NCBI GenBank assembly: GCA_964472305.1
Contig: CAYYJR010000023.1
Span: forward strand, 1-59,735
Direction: 5' to 3'
Source: CAYYJR01 sp964472305
GTDB taxonomy: Bacteria > Armatimonadota > Hebobacteria > CAIYQO01
Length of the DNA stretch: 59,735 nucleotides
This document shows, piece by piece, positions 8,501-17,269 of the stretch (position 1 is its first letter; each line of letters opens with the position of its first letter). The notes beneath the pieces were generated by a model that worked only from the letters and a program-made list of their open reading frames with translations, was not told the DNA's origin and did not search any database. A program made the translations under genes and the position numbers.

Positions 8501-9318
8501 GACGTCGGCTCGCGCCGGGCTGCCCACAGCAGCGCGCGCCCCAACGCTTCCTGCCAGTAATCGTATTCCACTTCCCAGTCCTGGTGATACTCGATGGTGG
8601 GGCGTCGCGGCAGGCAGATCACCCGTCCATGTTCCGCCTGATACAGGGAATACGGCGGCAGGCCAGCCAGGAACGGTTGCGGTTCGCGCAACTGTTCTTG
8701 CGCGGTAAACAACGGTAGATACTGCCGATCCAGGTCGATCGCTTCCGGATCATCCGGCAGTGACTTTGTCGATGGCAGCGGCTGGTCATCGACCCCCAGC
8801 AGCACCAGTCCGGTACCGCCTTTTACCGCCGACTCGAACAGCGCGCGCGCGTCGGGCGGCAGGTATTGCGGTGAAATATGGATGGCGAGAATGACATCAT
8901 ACGGCTGCCGCAGCAGGCGCGCCATGCGCTGCTCGCCCGTCTTACCGCCGATCCAGAGGTTGCCGGGATCCTGCCCCCGCACGAAGTCGCCATACACCGC
9001 TTCCAGGCTCACATCGAAGCGCTGCATCAATTCCTCCGCTTCGCGCGTCAAGGTATCCCAACGGCTGGACTCACAGATGAAGAGCACGCGCATCTTGCCG
9101 TGTGCGTACGGTTGCGCCCATTTGGTGTGCGGCGTGGCGAACTCCAGCGACAGCCGGTGCTCCTCTTCGATTTCCGCTGTCACCTCCGGCCCGTCCTGTG
9201 TGCGCCCATAACGGATGATATTGTCATCACGCTTCGCGGCCGGCGCCAGCAGCGACGTCAGCAACACCAGCCACAACAATCCCGCCGCCCACCCCCGCGC
9301 CAGCACTCCGAATCTCAT
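5599..9318 (-). CDS. Secreted giant GH42-like beta-galactosidase
   Basis: A 1239-residue exported protein with a signal peptide (hydrophobic core AAGLLWLVLLTSLLAPAA). The N-terminal third holds a glutamine-amidotransferase/flavodoxin-like fold (RVLFICESSRWDTL) and beta-sandwich regions. The central third resembles the GH42 TIM barrel, with SLGDEG and ALNASWGTRF and a second acidic motif VGFEGTSGSG as candidate acid/base and nucleophile glutamates. It is followed by a beta-galactosidase trimerisation-like domain (VLILPRAEALSNETAQAIRA). Family members usually have 650-700 residues, so this is an enlarged version. A perfect AAGGAGGT precedes ATG 9318. It follows moxR by 115 bases on the same strand. 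Substrate unproven; a beta-galactoside or related glycoside is likely. Confidence 0.75.
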   Translation of the reverse strand: MRFGVLARGWAAGLLWLVLLTSLLAPAAKRDDNIIRYGRTQDGPEVTAEIEEEHRLSLEFATPHTKWAQPYAHGKMRVLFICESSRWDTLTREAEELMQRFDVSLEAVYGDFVRGQDPGNLWIGGKTGEQRMARLLRQPYDVILAIHISPQYLPPDARALFESAVKGGTGLVLLGVDDQPLPSTKSLPDDPEAIDLDRQYLPLFTAQEQLREPQPFLAGLPPYSLYQAEHGRVICLPRRPTIEYHQDWEVEYDYWQEALGRALLWAARREPTSTLIPSFTPTTPAWGAPTIATVEWENATTDGTLDVEVRLQDGRKLAVGSIPARTALGAMSFTLPPLPAGAHHLHVFLRSPRGTETWTVAPLTIDTSRTVRVALTQDWGEIGERITGQVTLAGVPLPNEQVDVQLLDRRGRILARADTPTFTFPIPAWMPMLVHVKAVLTSGGHEVTSANQYFHVTHRGQDRFNFVMWQCPVGTMAAYAQESMVRHGVTAVLGGGNPRLEQAAFDLPWVPYTTRLLNVLDKEHITEGGCWNNLAVRQPLIDKLVNDTLPARRHGVFVYSLGDEGVLSGSCLDPACTAAYRRFLQRSYGTIAALNASWGTRFASFDAVELSMPEMTEDVPKDLLYKDTPAALETPLPMADNDEALSLHLRNYPRWYDRLAFQRDNLVQYSRRFADAFRRNDPLARVGFEGTSGSGIGMGADVEALVDTLAFWGPYASSTDELIRGLAPRTLVRSNWMGYAKDADGLLSSYWRTLTRGADSIFWWCCTGVGSFHGFLAPDLAPYAATKEMLADTQIVRDGLGDLLLHCPRLHDGIALFYAMPSEAASGLEAGAGFGLNAQRNSPDGYGIEHAAWQQAIRAVGMQFTYVTDRRLLQAPLDPRDCKVLILPRAEALSNETAQAIRAYAEAGGTVIADVRPGLYTDHCTRRQTGCLDALFGITRTGMPEAMVTDMHIDGILAGRPLKLAWSLDASRRTYGAPYGTRVDPGVAATTGRTLGAAEQTPVCIVRPVGKGRAVLLNFTLSSCNPMPGTCIKIGTPPIARMPAPVADFLTDLLASAGVAPAQRLLDRQEQSVHNVEIIRWQDGDAQLITLWRTTGAAEPLRLTLPQPRYLYNLRTGKLLGHTAAVTVIVTPNRPTWLAALPAPAPAPRLTLDAAHATRGQVLHATLSVPNAVDRRAVRLRLTAPDGQDAEWAHRIIIAAAKPVEIPVPTAFNDTPGEWTLTATDLLGHQTSAKFTIAP

Positions 9319-9433
9319 CCGCGCACCTCCTTGCCTGCTATCGTTGCAGTTCAATAGCATCGCATGGAATCCTGCCGGTGTGTGGGTGATAGGATGACAT
9401 GGTGCATGAGACGGCATGGAGCCGCAGGCACCC

Positions 9434-10372
9434 TCACCGTGGCACGGGGATTTGTGCCAGTGCTTCTTCCAGGATGTGCGCGGGGAGGATGCCGCCGTAG
9501 CGGGCTTTGGTGTCAAGGGTCATCCGGTGCGCGAGCACGGGCGCGGCGAGGGTGCGGATATCTTCCGGCAGCGTGAAGGCGCGGCCTTCCAGGAACGCGA
9601 GTGCCTGGGCGCCGCGGTAGAGGGCGAGGGAACCGCGTGGAGAAACGGGCAGGCGCACGCGGGGATCGCTACGGGTGGCGTCCACCAGGCGCAGGGCATA
9701 TTCGGCGACGGCGCGGTCTACGCGCACCCGGCGTACTGCCTGCTGCAGCGTGAGGACATCGGCGCAGGTAACCACGGTGTCCAGCGCATCGTAAGGTTCG
9801 CCGTCGTTGTGGCTGAACAGGATATCCAGTTCATCACTAAGCCGCGGATAGCCGAGGGTGACGCGCACGGTGAAGCGGTCGAGTTGTGATTCCGGCAACG
9901 GGTAGGTGCCGTGAAATTCGCTTGGATTTTGCGTGGCGATGACGAAGAACGGCTCCGGCAGCGCGTGCTTGAATCCCTCCACCGATACCTGTTTCTCGCT
10001 CATCACCTCCAGCAGCGCCGATTGCGTGCGTGGCGAGGTGCGGTTGATTTCGTCGGCCAGTAGCACGTTGGTGAAGACCGGGCCTTCACGGAACTCAAAT
10101 CCGCCGTCTTGCGGGCGATAGACGCTGCTGCCGGTAATATCGGCGGGTAACAGGTCAGGGGTGAACTGGATGCGGCGAAAGGCGCCGTCGATGGACCGCG
10201 CCAGCGACTTGGCCAGCGTGGTATTGCCGGTGCCGGGTACGTCTTCCAGCAGTGTATGCCCGCCGGCCAGCAGCGCGACCAACACCAGCCGCACCGCCTC
10301 CGCCTTGCCGCGAATGACGCCGTTCAGATTGGCTTCCAGCTTCATAATTGTCGCCGTAGTCTCGGTGCTCAT
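9434..10372 (-). CDS. MoxR-family AAA+ ATPase with altered Walker A
   Basis: A 312-residue MoxR ATPase, a chaperone-like AAA+ protein usually paired with DUF58/VWA proteins. Visible are the Walker A region (LLEDVPGTGNTTLAKS), Walker B (LLADEINR, residues about 104-111), the sensor segment VIATQNPSEFHGTYPLPESQ, and the C-terminal lid (LPVSPRGSLALYRGAQALA). The Walker A lysine is replaced by Asn50 (codon at 10223-10225), which should impair nucleotide binding. Length and all other motifs are normal. It is the third gene of a DUF58, transglutaminase, moxR operon, 13 bases after the transglutaminase stop. Confidence 0.9.
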   Translation of the reverse strand: MSTETTATIMKLEANLNGVIRGKAEAVRLVLVALLAGGHTLLEDVPGTGNTTLAKSLARSIDGAFRRIQFTPDLLPADITGSSVYRPQDGGFEFREGPVFTNVLLADEINRTSPRTQSALLEVMSEKQVSVEGFKHALPEPFFVIATQNPSEFHGTYPLPESQLDRFTVRVTLGYPRLSDELDILFSHNDGEPYDALDTVVTCADVLTLQQAVRRVRVDRAVAEYALRLVDATRSDPRVRLPVSPRGSLALYRGAQALAFLEGRAFTLPEDIRTLAAPVLAHRMTLDTKARYGGILPAHILEEALAQIPVPR

Positions 10373-10385
10373 GTAATCCGTCCTT

Positions 10386-12335
10386 TTATTGATCCGTAAT
10401 GATGTTGTGCTGTCTCTCCTCATCGTGGGGAGAGGGCCGATGTGGGGATGCCGGCTCATGTTCCAATTCACCGAGCATGCTATCCAGTGCCGCCAGGGTG
10501 TCGCGGTCTATCGCGCCGAAGCGTGCGGCGCTGTAGGTTTGCACGAAGGCGCGCGCGGTGGGATGCGCGTCGCATTGTTCCAGGTGTGCGCGCCAGGGGA
10601 GCGCGGGCGGGCAGGGAATGCCTTTCCGTTGCAGCCAGGCGGTGAAGCGTGCGGCCAGCGCCGACAGTGAGCGGTCGGGGGCGGTATAATCGCCTGCGTC
10701 CGCTGCGGCGCGCGCGCGTTGGCGCCGCGCCTGCCAGAACTGGAGAAGGAAATACGGCGCCACCACCGCCACGACCAGCAGGGCCATCTGCGCCGGTGAT
10801 AATCCTGCTGCCCAGTCGCGGGCACGATGGACGCTATCTTGCAGCGCTTCGCCCAGGCGCATCCACCACGGCGGTCGATCCTCGTCGGCATGGTCGGGTC
10901 GCCCGTCGCCGGGGGTGGCGTCCACCGTCACCCAGCCGGTGCCCGGCACCCAGCTCTCCGCCCAGGCGTGGGCGTCGCGCTGGCGCACGATGATTGAATT
11001 GCCCAAGTCGCTTTCGTAGGCCAGGTAGCCCACCACATAGCGCGTGGGCACCCCCAAACTGCGCAACAGGATCGTCGCCGCCGAGCCAAAATACTCGCAA
11101 TGGGCATTTTTGTGCTCAAGCAGGAAATTGGAAACCGGATCGCCGGCACCGGGTTGAGTGGTCAGGCTGTAGGCATGGTGGGTGGTCAGGTAGTTGATGA
11201 CGGCGTCGATTTTACGCGAGGCGGTGGGGTGCATTCCGCCAATCCGCTGCGCCAGGCGTCGGACGCGGGGGGTGATCTCGTCGGGCACCTGCAGCAGCGC
11301 CTTCTGCTGGGTGGCGTCAGGCATAGGCCACAGCGCCTGCGTTCGCTGCAGCGGCAGTATCGCCTCGTAATTCAATAACTCGCGGCCATCGATCCTCATA
11401 GGTCCGCCAAGTTGCGGGGCCCACTGCACCGGTGAATCGACTTGCATTCCGACGGCTTCGGCTGGCAGGAAGAGAATGCCGTCCAGGTGGGAGAATTCGC
11501 TGATGCGCACGCGGGAACCGGGCGCCGTCGGATGTGCCTCCGCGGGCGATAGCGGCACCAGTTGGCGTTCGGTCAGCGCGGGGCGCCAGCGCCCATGATC
11601 GTAGGTGTCGAATGCCATGCCGCGCAAATACGCAATGCCGTGATAACCCGTCAGTCGCAGCACGCGGCGTGGTGAACCGCGCATGCCGTATGTCGCTCCG
11701 AGCAACGGGTCGAAGGTGATGCCGGTGGCGGACATGAGCGGATTGAACAGGCGCTCGCCCCAGGCATTGATGCCGTCGCGATTGACCATAACGACGGCAT
11801 TGCCCAGCCATCCCAGACCGATGGCGCCCAGCACCAGGGCGGCGGCCAGCACGCGTGCGATACGGGGCCGCGCCCACCCGCGCGGACGGTAGTGTGCCAA
11901 TCCCAGCGTCGTGCACAGCATAAACGCCGGCGCCAATACCGGCAGACGCTGGCCGTTGTAGGTATTGCTGGCGGCCCAGAACATGAAGCACGGCAACAGC
12001 AACAGCAGGGCTGGAGCGGGGCGGCGCGACCATGTTTGCACCAGCAGTTCGGCGGCGCACAGGAAGCCGATCAGGTTCATCCAGCGCGGATTGATTAGCC
12101 CGTCCAGCGGTGGCGCGCTGCCCAGCAGCGTGCTGAACAGCACCAGCAGGAATAACACGAAGCGCAACATCCAGCTCGACAACTCTGATTCGAGCCGCAT
12201 GGGCACTAGGTAGACCGCCAGCACCGCCAATCCGAACACCAGCGGCAGCCAGATACCGTGACTCACGAAATGCAACCCGGCCAGCGCGAGCAGGATCATG
12301 CCGGTAATAGCAAATGGCAGGCGCGGCGTGGGCAT
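10386..12335 (-). CDS. TgpA-like membrane transglutaminase
   Basis: A 649-residue integral membrane protein. The N-terminal 200 residues contain about six membrane helices (DUF3488 type). An extracytoplasmic transglutaminase core follows at about 390-480 with the catalytic Cys in NAHCEYFGSAATILLRSLGV, His in RDAHAWAESW and Asp in VTVDATPGDG. A further membrane helix (MALLVVAVVAPYFLL) and a cytoplasmic DUF4129-like tail end the protein. The MoxR-DUF58-TgpA set is widespread and thought to act on envelope proteins. The ATG overlaps the upstream DUF58 stop by one base (TGATG), implying translational coupling; GGAGG lies seven bases upstream. Confidence 0.9.
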   Translation of the reverse strand: MPTPRLPFAITGMILLALAGLHFVSHGIWLPLVFGLAVLAVYLVPMRLESELSSWMLRFVLFLLVLFSTLLGSAPPLDGLINPRWMNLIGFLCAAELLVQTWSRRPAPALLLLLPCFMFWAASNTYNGQRLPVLAPAFMLCTTLGLAHYRPRGWARPRIARVLAAALVLGAIGLGWLGNAVVMVNRDGINAWGERLFNPLMSATGITFDPLLGATYGMRGSPRRVLRLTGYHGIAYLRGMAFDTYDHGRWRPALTERQLVPLSPAEAHPTAPGSRVRISEFSHLDGILFLPAEAVGMQVDSPVQWAPQLGGPMRIDGRELLNYEAILPLQRTQALWPMPDATQQKALLQVPDEITPRVRRLAQRIGGMHPTASRKIDAVINYLTTHHAYSLTTQPGAGDPVSNFLLEHKNAHCEYFGSAATILLRSLGVPTRYVVGYLAYESDLGNSIIVRQRDAHAWAESWVPGTGWVTVDATPGDGRPDHADEDRPPWWMRLGEALQDSVHRARDWAAGLSPAQMALLVVAVVAPYFLLQFWQARRQRARAAADAGDYTAPDRSLSALAARFTAWLQRKGIPCPPALPWRAHLEQCDAHPTARAFVQTYSAARFGAIDRDTLAALDSMLGELEHEPASPHRPSPHDEERQHNIITDQ

Positions 12336-13660
12336 CACAGCACCTCCACGCCGGCGTCAAAGTCGGCACCGGACACCACCGGCATCCCGCCCGGCCACGG
12401 CACCGTGCGTGGATCGAGCGTGCACGGGGTATCGCGTGCGATGATCACTTTCACCGCTACCCCGTGCATCGCCAACCGCTCCACGAACTGGTGGCGCGCC
12501 TCGTTCCAGTCCAGCAGCACGCAGATGACCAGCGTAATCTTCCCCAGCACCTGGGTGATTTCCGGCTCCAGGTGGGTGAACGGTTCGTGTGGATTCGACT
12601 CCACGCAGGCCAGGATGTCGAGGATTTCATCGAGGTAGGTCAGGCTCTGCCCGGCGGTCAGGTGATAGAGGCGGGGACCGGCGGCGAAGATGTCCACCAG
12701 GTATTCCTGACGCGCCATGAAGGCGCTCACCGCGGCGCACAGCGACACCGCGCGCTCGAAATTCATTTGCACGGGCGCCTCAGCGTGCTGCGGCACGTGG
12801 GTGTCAAGCACTACACCCACCCGCAGGAAATACTCCTGGGTGTATTCGCGCAGGATCGCCGTTTGCAACCGTGCGGTCGCGCGCCAGTCGATATTGCGGA
12901 TATCGTCGCCGTCACGGTATTCACGGTTGCCCAGCAGTTCGAAGGAATCGCCTTGCCGTGCCTTCAGCGCCACCCCGCCCGGATTATAGCGGTAGCCTTG
13001 CGGCAGCGACAGTTCCAGCAACGGCGTGAACCGGGGATAGACCAGCAGCGCGCGCGGCGAAAGGTGGATGCGATAGGCGTTGAATAACCCGAAGGGGAAA
13101 TCCGATTCCACTCGGTACCCCTGCAGCGTGTATACCCCGCGGCGCGCGGCATACAGCCCCAGGCGCAGGCGCGCCTGCTCGCCGGGCCGCAGCGACGGCA
13201 CCGCCACGCCTTCCGGCGGTTCCGCGCGTAGTCCCAGCGGCAATCCTGACGGCAGCACCTGCAGATCCACGCCAGGGAAGCGTCCCTGTTGTTCGATATG
13301 CACGTCGATGGGCAGTGTCTCGCCCGCGCACAGGCGGTCGGCATGCGAAGACTGCACCCGCACGCGCGGCGGTAGGCACAGCGCCGTCAACAGCGCCACC
13401 GCCCACAACGCGGCAGCGTAGATAAACACAACGTAGGTTTGCAGCACCAGCGTAGTGCTGCCCAGCGCCGCCAGTGCCAGCGTCGGCCAGAAAAACCACC
13501 GTCCCGCCCGCGTAACCCGGTGGGTGGTGAACCGCCACACCCACCGTGACAACTCGCCGCGAAACAACGGATGCTGCGCGATGTCGTGCGTGCTCGGGCA
13601 CGCACTGAGGATCAGACGGATCTTTGAGGGAAAACTGTCACTGAACGCCTGTCTGGCCAT
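12335..13660 (-). CDS. DUF58 domain protein
   Basis: About 441 residues. Two hydrophobic segments near residues 50-100 (FFWPTLALAALGSTTLVLQ and FIYAAALWAVALLTAL) anchor it in the membrane. A beta-sandwich region follows, then the DUF58 signature REYRDGDDIRNIDWRATARL with a vWA-like C-terminal domain (GVVLDTHVPQ). It is the first gene of the DUF58-TgpA-MoxR operon. Two starts are possible, ATG 13660 and ATG 13675: AGAAGG directly abuts the latter and is 14 bases from the former, so the start is open. The order differs from the common moxR-first arrangement. Confidence 0.85.
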   Translation of the reverse strand: MARQAFSDSFPSKIRLILSACPSTHDIAQHPLFRGELSRWVWRFTTHRVTRAGRWFFWPTLALAALGSTTLVLQTYVVFIYAAALWAVALLTALCLPPRVRVQSSHADRLCAGETLPIDVHIEQQGRFPGVDLQVLPSGLPLGLRAEPPEGVAVPSLRPGEQARLRLGLYAARRGVYTLQGYRVESDFPFGLFNAYRIHLSPRALLVYPRFTPLLELSLPQGYRYNPGGVALKARQGDSFELLGNREYRDGDDIRNIDWRATARLQTAILREYTQEYFLRVGVVLDTHVPQHAEAPVQMNFERAVSLCAAVSAFMARQEYLVDIFAAGPRLYHLTAGQSLTYLDEILDILACVESNPHEPFTHLEPEITQVLGKITLVICVLLDWNEARHQFVERLAMHGVAVKVIIARDTPCTLDPRTVPWPGGMPVVSGADFDAGVEVL

Positions 13661-13856
13661 AGACACCCGATGCATCCTTCTTACACTACATTCGCGGACG
13701 CGTCGCATAATCCCTGCGTGGACCTGTAAAATGCCGCGACACGGCGCCGTCCCGCCTTTCGTATCATGCGCCTGCCCCGGGATCATCCGCGCAGAGTCGC
13801 GCATGGGCATGTGCCTGTGCGCAGAGTGCGGCAATGTCGGCGTTCTCTTCTTCCCG

Positions 13857-13885
13857 TTGACGTTGTGCGCGGGACAGGGTATGAT
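13857..13885 (+). promoter_or_regulatory. Sigma-70-type promoter
   Basis: TTGACG (13857-13862), a 17-base spacer and TATGAT (13880-13885) form a near-consensus housekeeping promoter. The predicted start lies about 30 bases before the ATG of the 164-residue protein. Confidence 0.65.
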
Positions 13886-13923
13886 AGGCCCGCATAAATT
13901 TTCTGTGATGGAGGACTGAGTTG

Positions 13924-14418
13924 ATGGCGAAACAGGCGACAATGACGGCACTGGCAGTGGGTGATCATGTTCGATTGAAAGCCCGCGATGGGAATCAGCA
14001 CAAGTCCTTCCATGTGAGCAAAGCCGAGTCGGCATCCTTCCGAGAACCGGTGGATGGCATGGTCCTCTCCATCCGCGAGGTGTGTTCCGGCAAGCTGGTG
14101 CCCGCCACCACAGGCGAGTTCGACCAGTACATCGTTGAAATGATCTACAGCCATACCTTCAACGCCAAGTTCGCCTCACTGCGCAATGCCCCGCGCGGAT
14201 CGGAAGATCCGTTGACCACCGTCAGTTGGCGGCGGTTGCGCGCGGCGCTGCGTGCCGCCGTCGAAAAAGAAGAACTCTTTTCCACCGCCATGTCCAGCCT
14301 GCTCACCGACAGCCCGTTAGCCACGCTGCTGGACGGCTGGAAGGTGATCAAGGTATGGTCAACCGAGTTGGAAAGCCTGGAGAAACCCGAGGGGCCGCAG
14401 GAAACCGCTGCCGAGTGA
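13924..14418 (+). CDS. Conserved-looking protein of unknown function
   Basis: A 164-residue soluble protein I do not recognise. It opens MAKQATMTALAVGDHVRLKA, has a basic helical middle (SWRRLRAALRAAVEKEELF) and an acidic tail. No signal peptide, membrane helix or known motif is seen; the VGDHVRLKARDG start hints at a small beta-barrel like those in KOW or PilZ folds, but that is weak. A GGAGG nine bases before ATG 13924 and a near-consensus promoter indicate good expression. It is divergent from the DUF58 operon and lies 47 bases upstream of the esterase-like gene. Confidence 0.65.
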   Translation: MAKQATMTALAVGDHVRLKARDGNQHKSFHVSKAESASFREPVDGMVLSIREVCSGKLVPATTGEFDQYIVEMIYSHTFNAKFASLRNAPRGSEDPLTTVSWRRLRAALRAAVEKEELFSTAMSSLLTDSPLATLLDGWKVIKVWSTELESLEKPEGPQETAAE

Positions 14419-14465
14419 TTCATGGCAGGTGGCAACTATTATCCTCGAATGGTGTCTAACAGGTT

Positions 14466-16403
14466 ATGGGTTCGACCCACATCATGTCGTTACGATTCAC
14501 CGCATGGATGAGCGGCATGCGCCGACAGTGCTGGCTGCTTGCTATCTGCTGGCTGTGCGGCTTGCCGCCGGCATTGGCGGTGGCCGTGCCTCCACCCCAG
14601 GTTGACATCGTCGTGCAGGAAGGTGATTATCTCATCACCACTCCGATTTACAAGGCACGGGTGAATGCGGATGGCAACCTGCACTCGCTCTCCGTGAACG
14701 GCATCGAGTTTCTGAATGATCGCGTGGCGGGTTCCACCGGCGCCTCATTTTTCACCGAGCGTCCGGTGATGCTGCCCAATATCCGGCAGGACGAGCGCAA
14801 GCTGATCGCCACTGACGGCACCTACACCATCACCTACGAGTTCGACGAAGGTTTTATCACCCTCACCCTGCAGCAGAACAGCGCGCGCGGAGCAGCGTTC
14901 ATCACCGTGCACAGTCCGCAGATCGACTATGTCGAGAACCTTTCCCAAGCCGGCATCGCGGCGGTACCCGCCGATTATGACTGGCCGGCGGTCGTGCTCA
15001 CGGTACCCAGCGGCGAGTACCTGGAACTGCGCGGCGGTTCGCGCGTATGGGGACGCGAGTTGGGTCGGCAGGTATGGGAACTGAGCGATATCGCCCCGAA
15101 GAAGCGCTACACGGTGATGATGATCCCAGGCCGGCGTATACCGCGCACGCCGGACCTCAGTCAACTCACCACGCTCACCGCGACCAGCAACGCCCCCGAT
15201 TACCTGGCGCCGGCGGGGCAAACCATCGATGTGCAGGTGCGTTTCACGAACAACGCCAACCAGCCCATCAAGAGCGAAATCGCGCTGTTCGTGAAATCGT
15301 CACAGGGCAAGGTGTTGCTGGATGACCGCAAACCGCTGACGTGCGACTCACACAAATCCGTGTCGTTGACGTGGACGCTGGCACCCGCCGACGCGGATTT
15401 TTACACCGCAACCTGCACGGTGCCGTTGAAAGGCACCGCGAAAAAGCAAACGACCACTTTCGGTTACAATGTCACCGCCATCGCGCCAGCGGTGGAGCGT
15501 CCCGCCGATTTTGACGACTACTGGACTAAACTGACGACAGACGCTGCTGCCGTGAAGATGGCACTGACGCGGCTGGAAGATCGTGTGCGTTCCACCGGCA
15601 CGGTGACCGTCTATCGGTTGACGCTGACCGCCGGCGAGACTGTCTGCTACGGCTGGCTGGCGGTGCCACGCTTCCCGGGCCGGTATCCCGGCTTGCTGTT
15701 GTTGCCCGGCGATCGCGTGCGCTATATCACCCCCAACGCCGCGCTGGCGGATTGCGGTTTCGTGGTGATGACGCTGGAGCCCACCGGTCAGACCGTCGAT
15801 GGCGCACTCAAGCCGCTCATCACGCGGGCATCGTCCAACCTGGCCGATGCCAACACCGTAGGGCTTCGCGCGATTTTCATCAGTTACCTCCGCGCGGTGT
15901 GCGCCCTTGCCACCGTGCCGGAAGTCGATCCCAATCGTCTCGCGGTGACGGGCGTCGGCTTGGGCGGGGGCATGGCGTTAATTCTGGGTGCGCTGGATGA
16001 GCGCGTACAGGCGGTGGCACCCGACGTGCCGTACTATTGCTTCATCGAGTGGAACCGCACCGCGCCGGGTTGGCCGTATTGGGAAGTCGCCGATTACCTG
16101 CGCGCCCACAGCGACCAGGAAGCCGTGGTGCTGCGCACGCTGCGATATTATGACGCCGCCAACTTCACCGACCGCGTCACCTGCCCGGTGCTGATCAGCG
16201 CCGGCATCGATGACACCTACTCGCGTCCGGCGAATATCTTCGGCCTCTATAACCGCCTCACCGGACCGCGCGCGATCAAGGTATATCCAGCTGGCCACGA
16301 AGGCGGCGGTCTGCAGCACTGGGAAGAGAAAATTCGCTGGCTGGGCCAGGTGTTGGGCAGCCCCAGCCCGCTGCCCGCGACCGCGGAGTCTGGAAAGCCA
16401 TGA
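14466..16403 (+). CDS. Secreted acetyl-xylan-esterase-like protein, nucleophile missing
   Basis: A 645-residue exported protein: signal peptide (QCWLLAICWLCGLPPALAVA), a beta-sandwich N-terminal half, and from about residue 345 (PADFDDYWTKL) an AXE1/cephalosporin-C-deacetylase alpha/beta hydrolase domain. The nucleophile elbow, normally GxSxGGG, reads GVGLGGGMAL: Gly498 (codon 15957-15959) replaces serine. The Asp (ISAGIDDTYSRP) and His (YPAGHEGGG) remain. A single base change (AGC to GGC) explains the loss. It may now be a binding protein. The first ATG is uncertain (14466 or 14484; no clear Shine-Dalgarno). Its stop overlaps ksgA by four bases. Confidence 0.8.
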   Translation: MGSTHIMSLRFTAWMSGMRRQCWLLAICWLCGLPPALAVAVPPPQVDIVVQEGDYLITTPIYKARVNADGNLHSLSVNGIEFLNDRVAGSTGASFFTERPVMLPNIRQDERKLIATDGTYTITYEFDEGFITLTLQQNSARGAAFITVHSPQIDYVENLSQAGIAAVPADYDWPAVVLTVPSGEYLELRGGSRVWGRELGRQVWELSDIAPKKRYTVMMIPGRRIPRTPDLSQLTTLTATSNAPDYLAPAGQTIDVQVRFTNNANQPIKSEIALFVKSSQGKVLLDDRKPLTCDSHKSVSLTWTLAPADADFYTATCTVPLKGTAKKQTTTFGYNVTAIAPAVERPADFDDYWTKLTTDAAAVKMALTRLEDRVRSTGTVTVYRLTLTAGETVCYGWLAVPRFPGRYPGLLLLPGDRVRYITPNAALADCGFVVMTLEPTGQTVDGALKPLITRASSNLADANTVGLRAIFISYLRAVCALATVPEVDPNRLAVTGVGLGGGMALILGALDERVQAVAPDVPYYCFIEWNRTAPGWPYWEVADYLRAHSDQEAVVLRTLRYYDAANFTDRVTCPVLISAGIDDTYSRPANIFGLYNRLTGPRAIKVYPAGHEGGGLQHWEEKIRWLGQVLGSPSPLPATAESGKP

Positions 16404-17269
16404 CGGCGCCGGATCATCTTGACCTCACCAATACCGCCACGCTTATTCCCTTGCTGCAGCGCCATGCCTTTTCCACCCGCAAGCGCCTGGGACAGCATTT
16501 CCTCATCAGCCGCAGGGTGCTGGACGCTATTGTCGCCGCTTGTGCACTGGACGAGGGTGTGCCGGTGTTGGAGATCGGTCCCGGCATCGGCACCGTCACC
16601 CGTGCGCTGGCCGAAGCGGGTGCTCGCGTGACGGCGGTGGAACTGGATGCGCGCGCGGTGGCGGTGCTGGAAGAAACGGTAGGCGCTTTTCCCGGCGTGC
16701 GGGTGGTGCACGACGATATCCTGGCCGTGGATTTGCCTGCGCTGCTGGACGGCGCGCAGGTGACGGTGGTGGGCAATTTACCATACTATATCACCACGCC
16801 GGTTATCAGCCGCATGCTGGAGACCGCCCCGCACATCATCCGCATGGTCTTCATGGTGCAGCGCGAAGTGGCCGAGCGCATGCTGGCCGCGCCCGGCACG
16901 CGCGAATACGGCTCGCTGACCGTTTACGCACAGGTCTACGCGACGGTGGAACGGGTGTGCAAGGTGCCGCGCGGGGCGTTTTTGCCACCGCCATCGGTGG
17001 ATTCCGCAGTGGTAAAGCTGACGGTGCGCCCGCAGCCACAGGTGCCGGCGGCATTGCAACCGGTCTTTTTTCAGGTGGTACGCGCGGCGTTCGGCCAACG
17101 GCGCAAGATGCTGGAGAACGCTTTGATGGGCGGTGGAGTGCTGGGCGGCGTGCGAGAGGCCATTGCGGCGGCACTCCTGGCGGCCGGCATTGTGTCGACA
17201 CGGCGGGGCGAAACGTTAAGTATCGACGAATTTCGGCGCGTGGCGGAGGAAGTGGCGTGCAGGCAATGA
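16400..17269 (+). CDS. ksgA: 16S rRNA dimethyladenosine transferase KsgA/RsmA
   Basis: A 289-residue SAM-dependent methyltransferase that dimethylates the two adjacent adenines in the 3' terminal hairpin of 16S rRNA during small-subunit assembly. Hallmarks: the N-terminal RLGQHFL motif, the SAM-binding VLEIGPGIGTVTRALAEAGA (about residues 56-75), acidic AVELD, and the catalytic NLPYYITTPV. Length matches the family. ATGA overlaps place it between the esterase-like gene and comB in one transcript. No anomalies seen. Confidence 0.95.
   Translation: MTAPDHLDLTNTATLIPLLQRHAFSTRKRLGQHFLISRRVLDAIVAACALDEGVPVLEIGPGIGTVTRALAEAGARVTAVELDARAVAVLEETVGAFPGVRVVHDDILAVDLPALLDGAQVTVVGNLPYYITTPVISRMLETAPHIIRMVFMVQREVAERMLAAPGTREYGSLTVYAQVYATVERVCKVPRGAFLPPPSVDSAVVKLTVRPQPQVPAALQPVFFQVVRAAFGQRRKMLENALMGGGVLGGVREAIAAALLAAGIVSTRRGETLSIDEFRRVAEEVACRQ

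Noticed and set aside
14464..14482. TGGGTTCGACCCA resembling a tRNA T-arm
   Set aside because: No acceptor, D or anticodon arms can be folded upstream; it is only a short hairpin.
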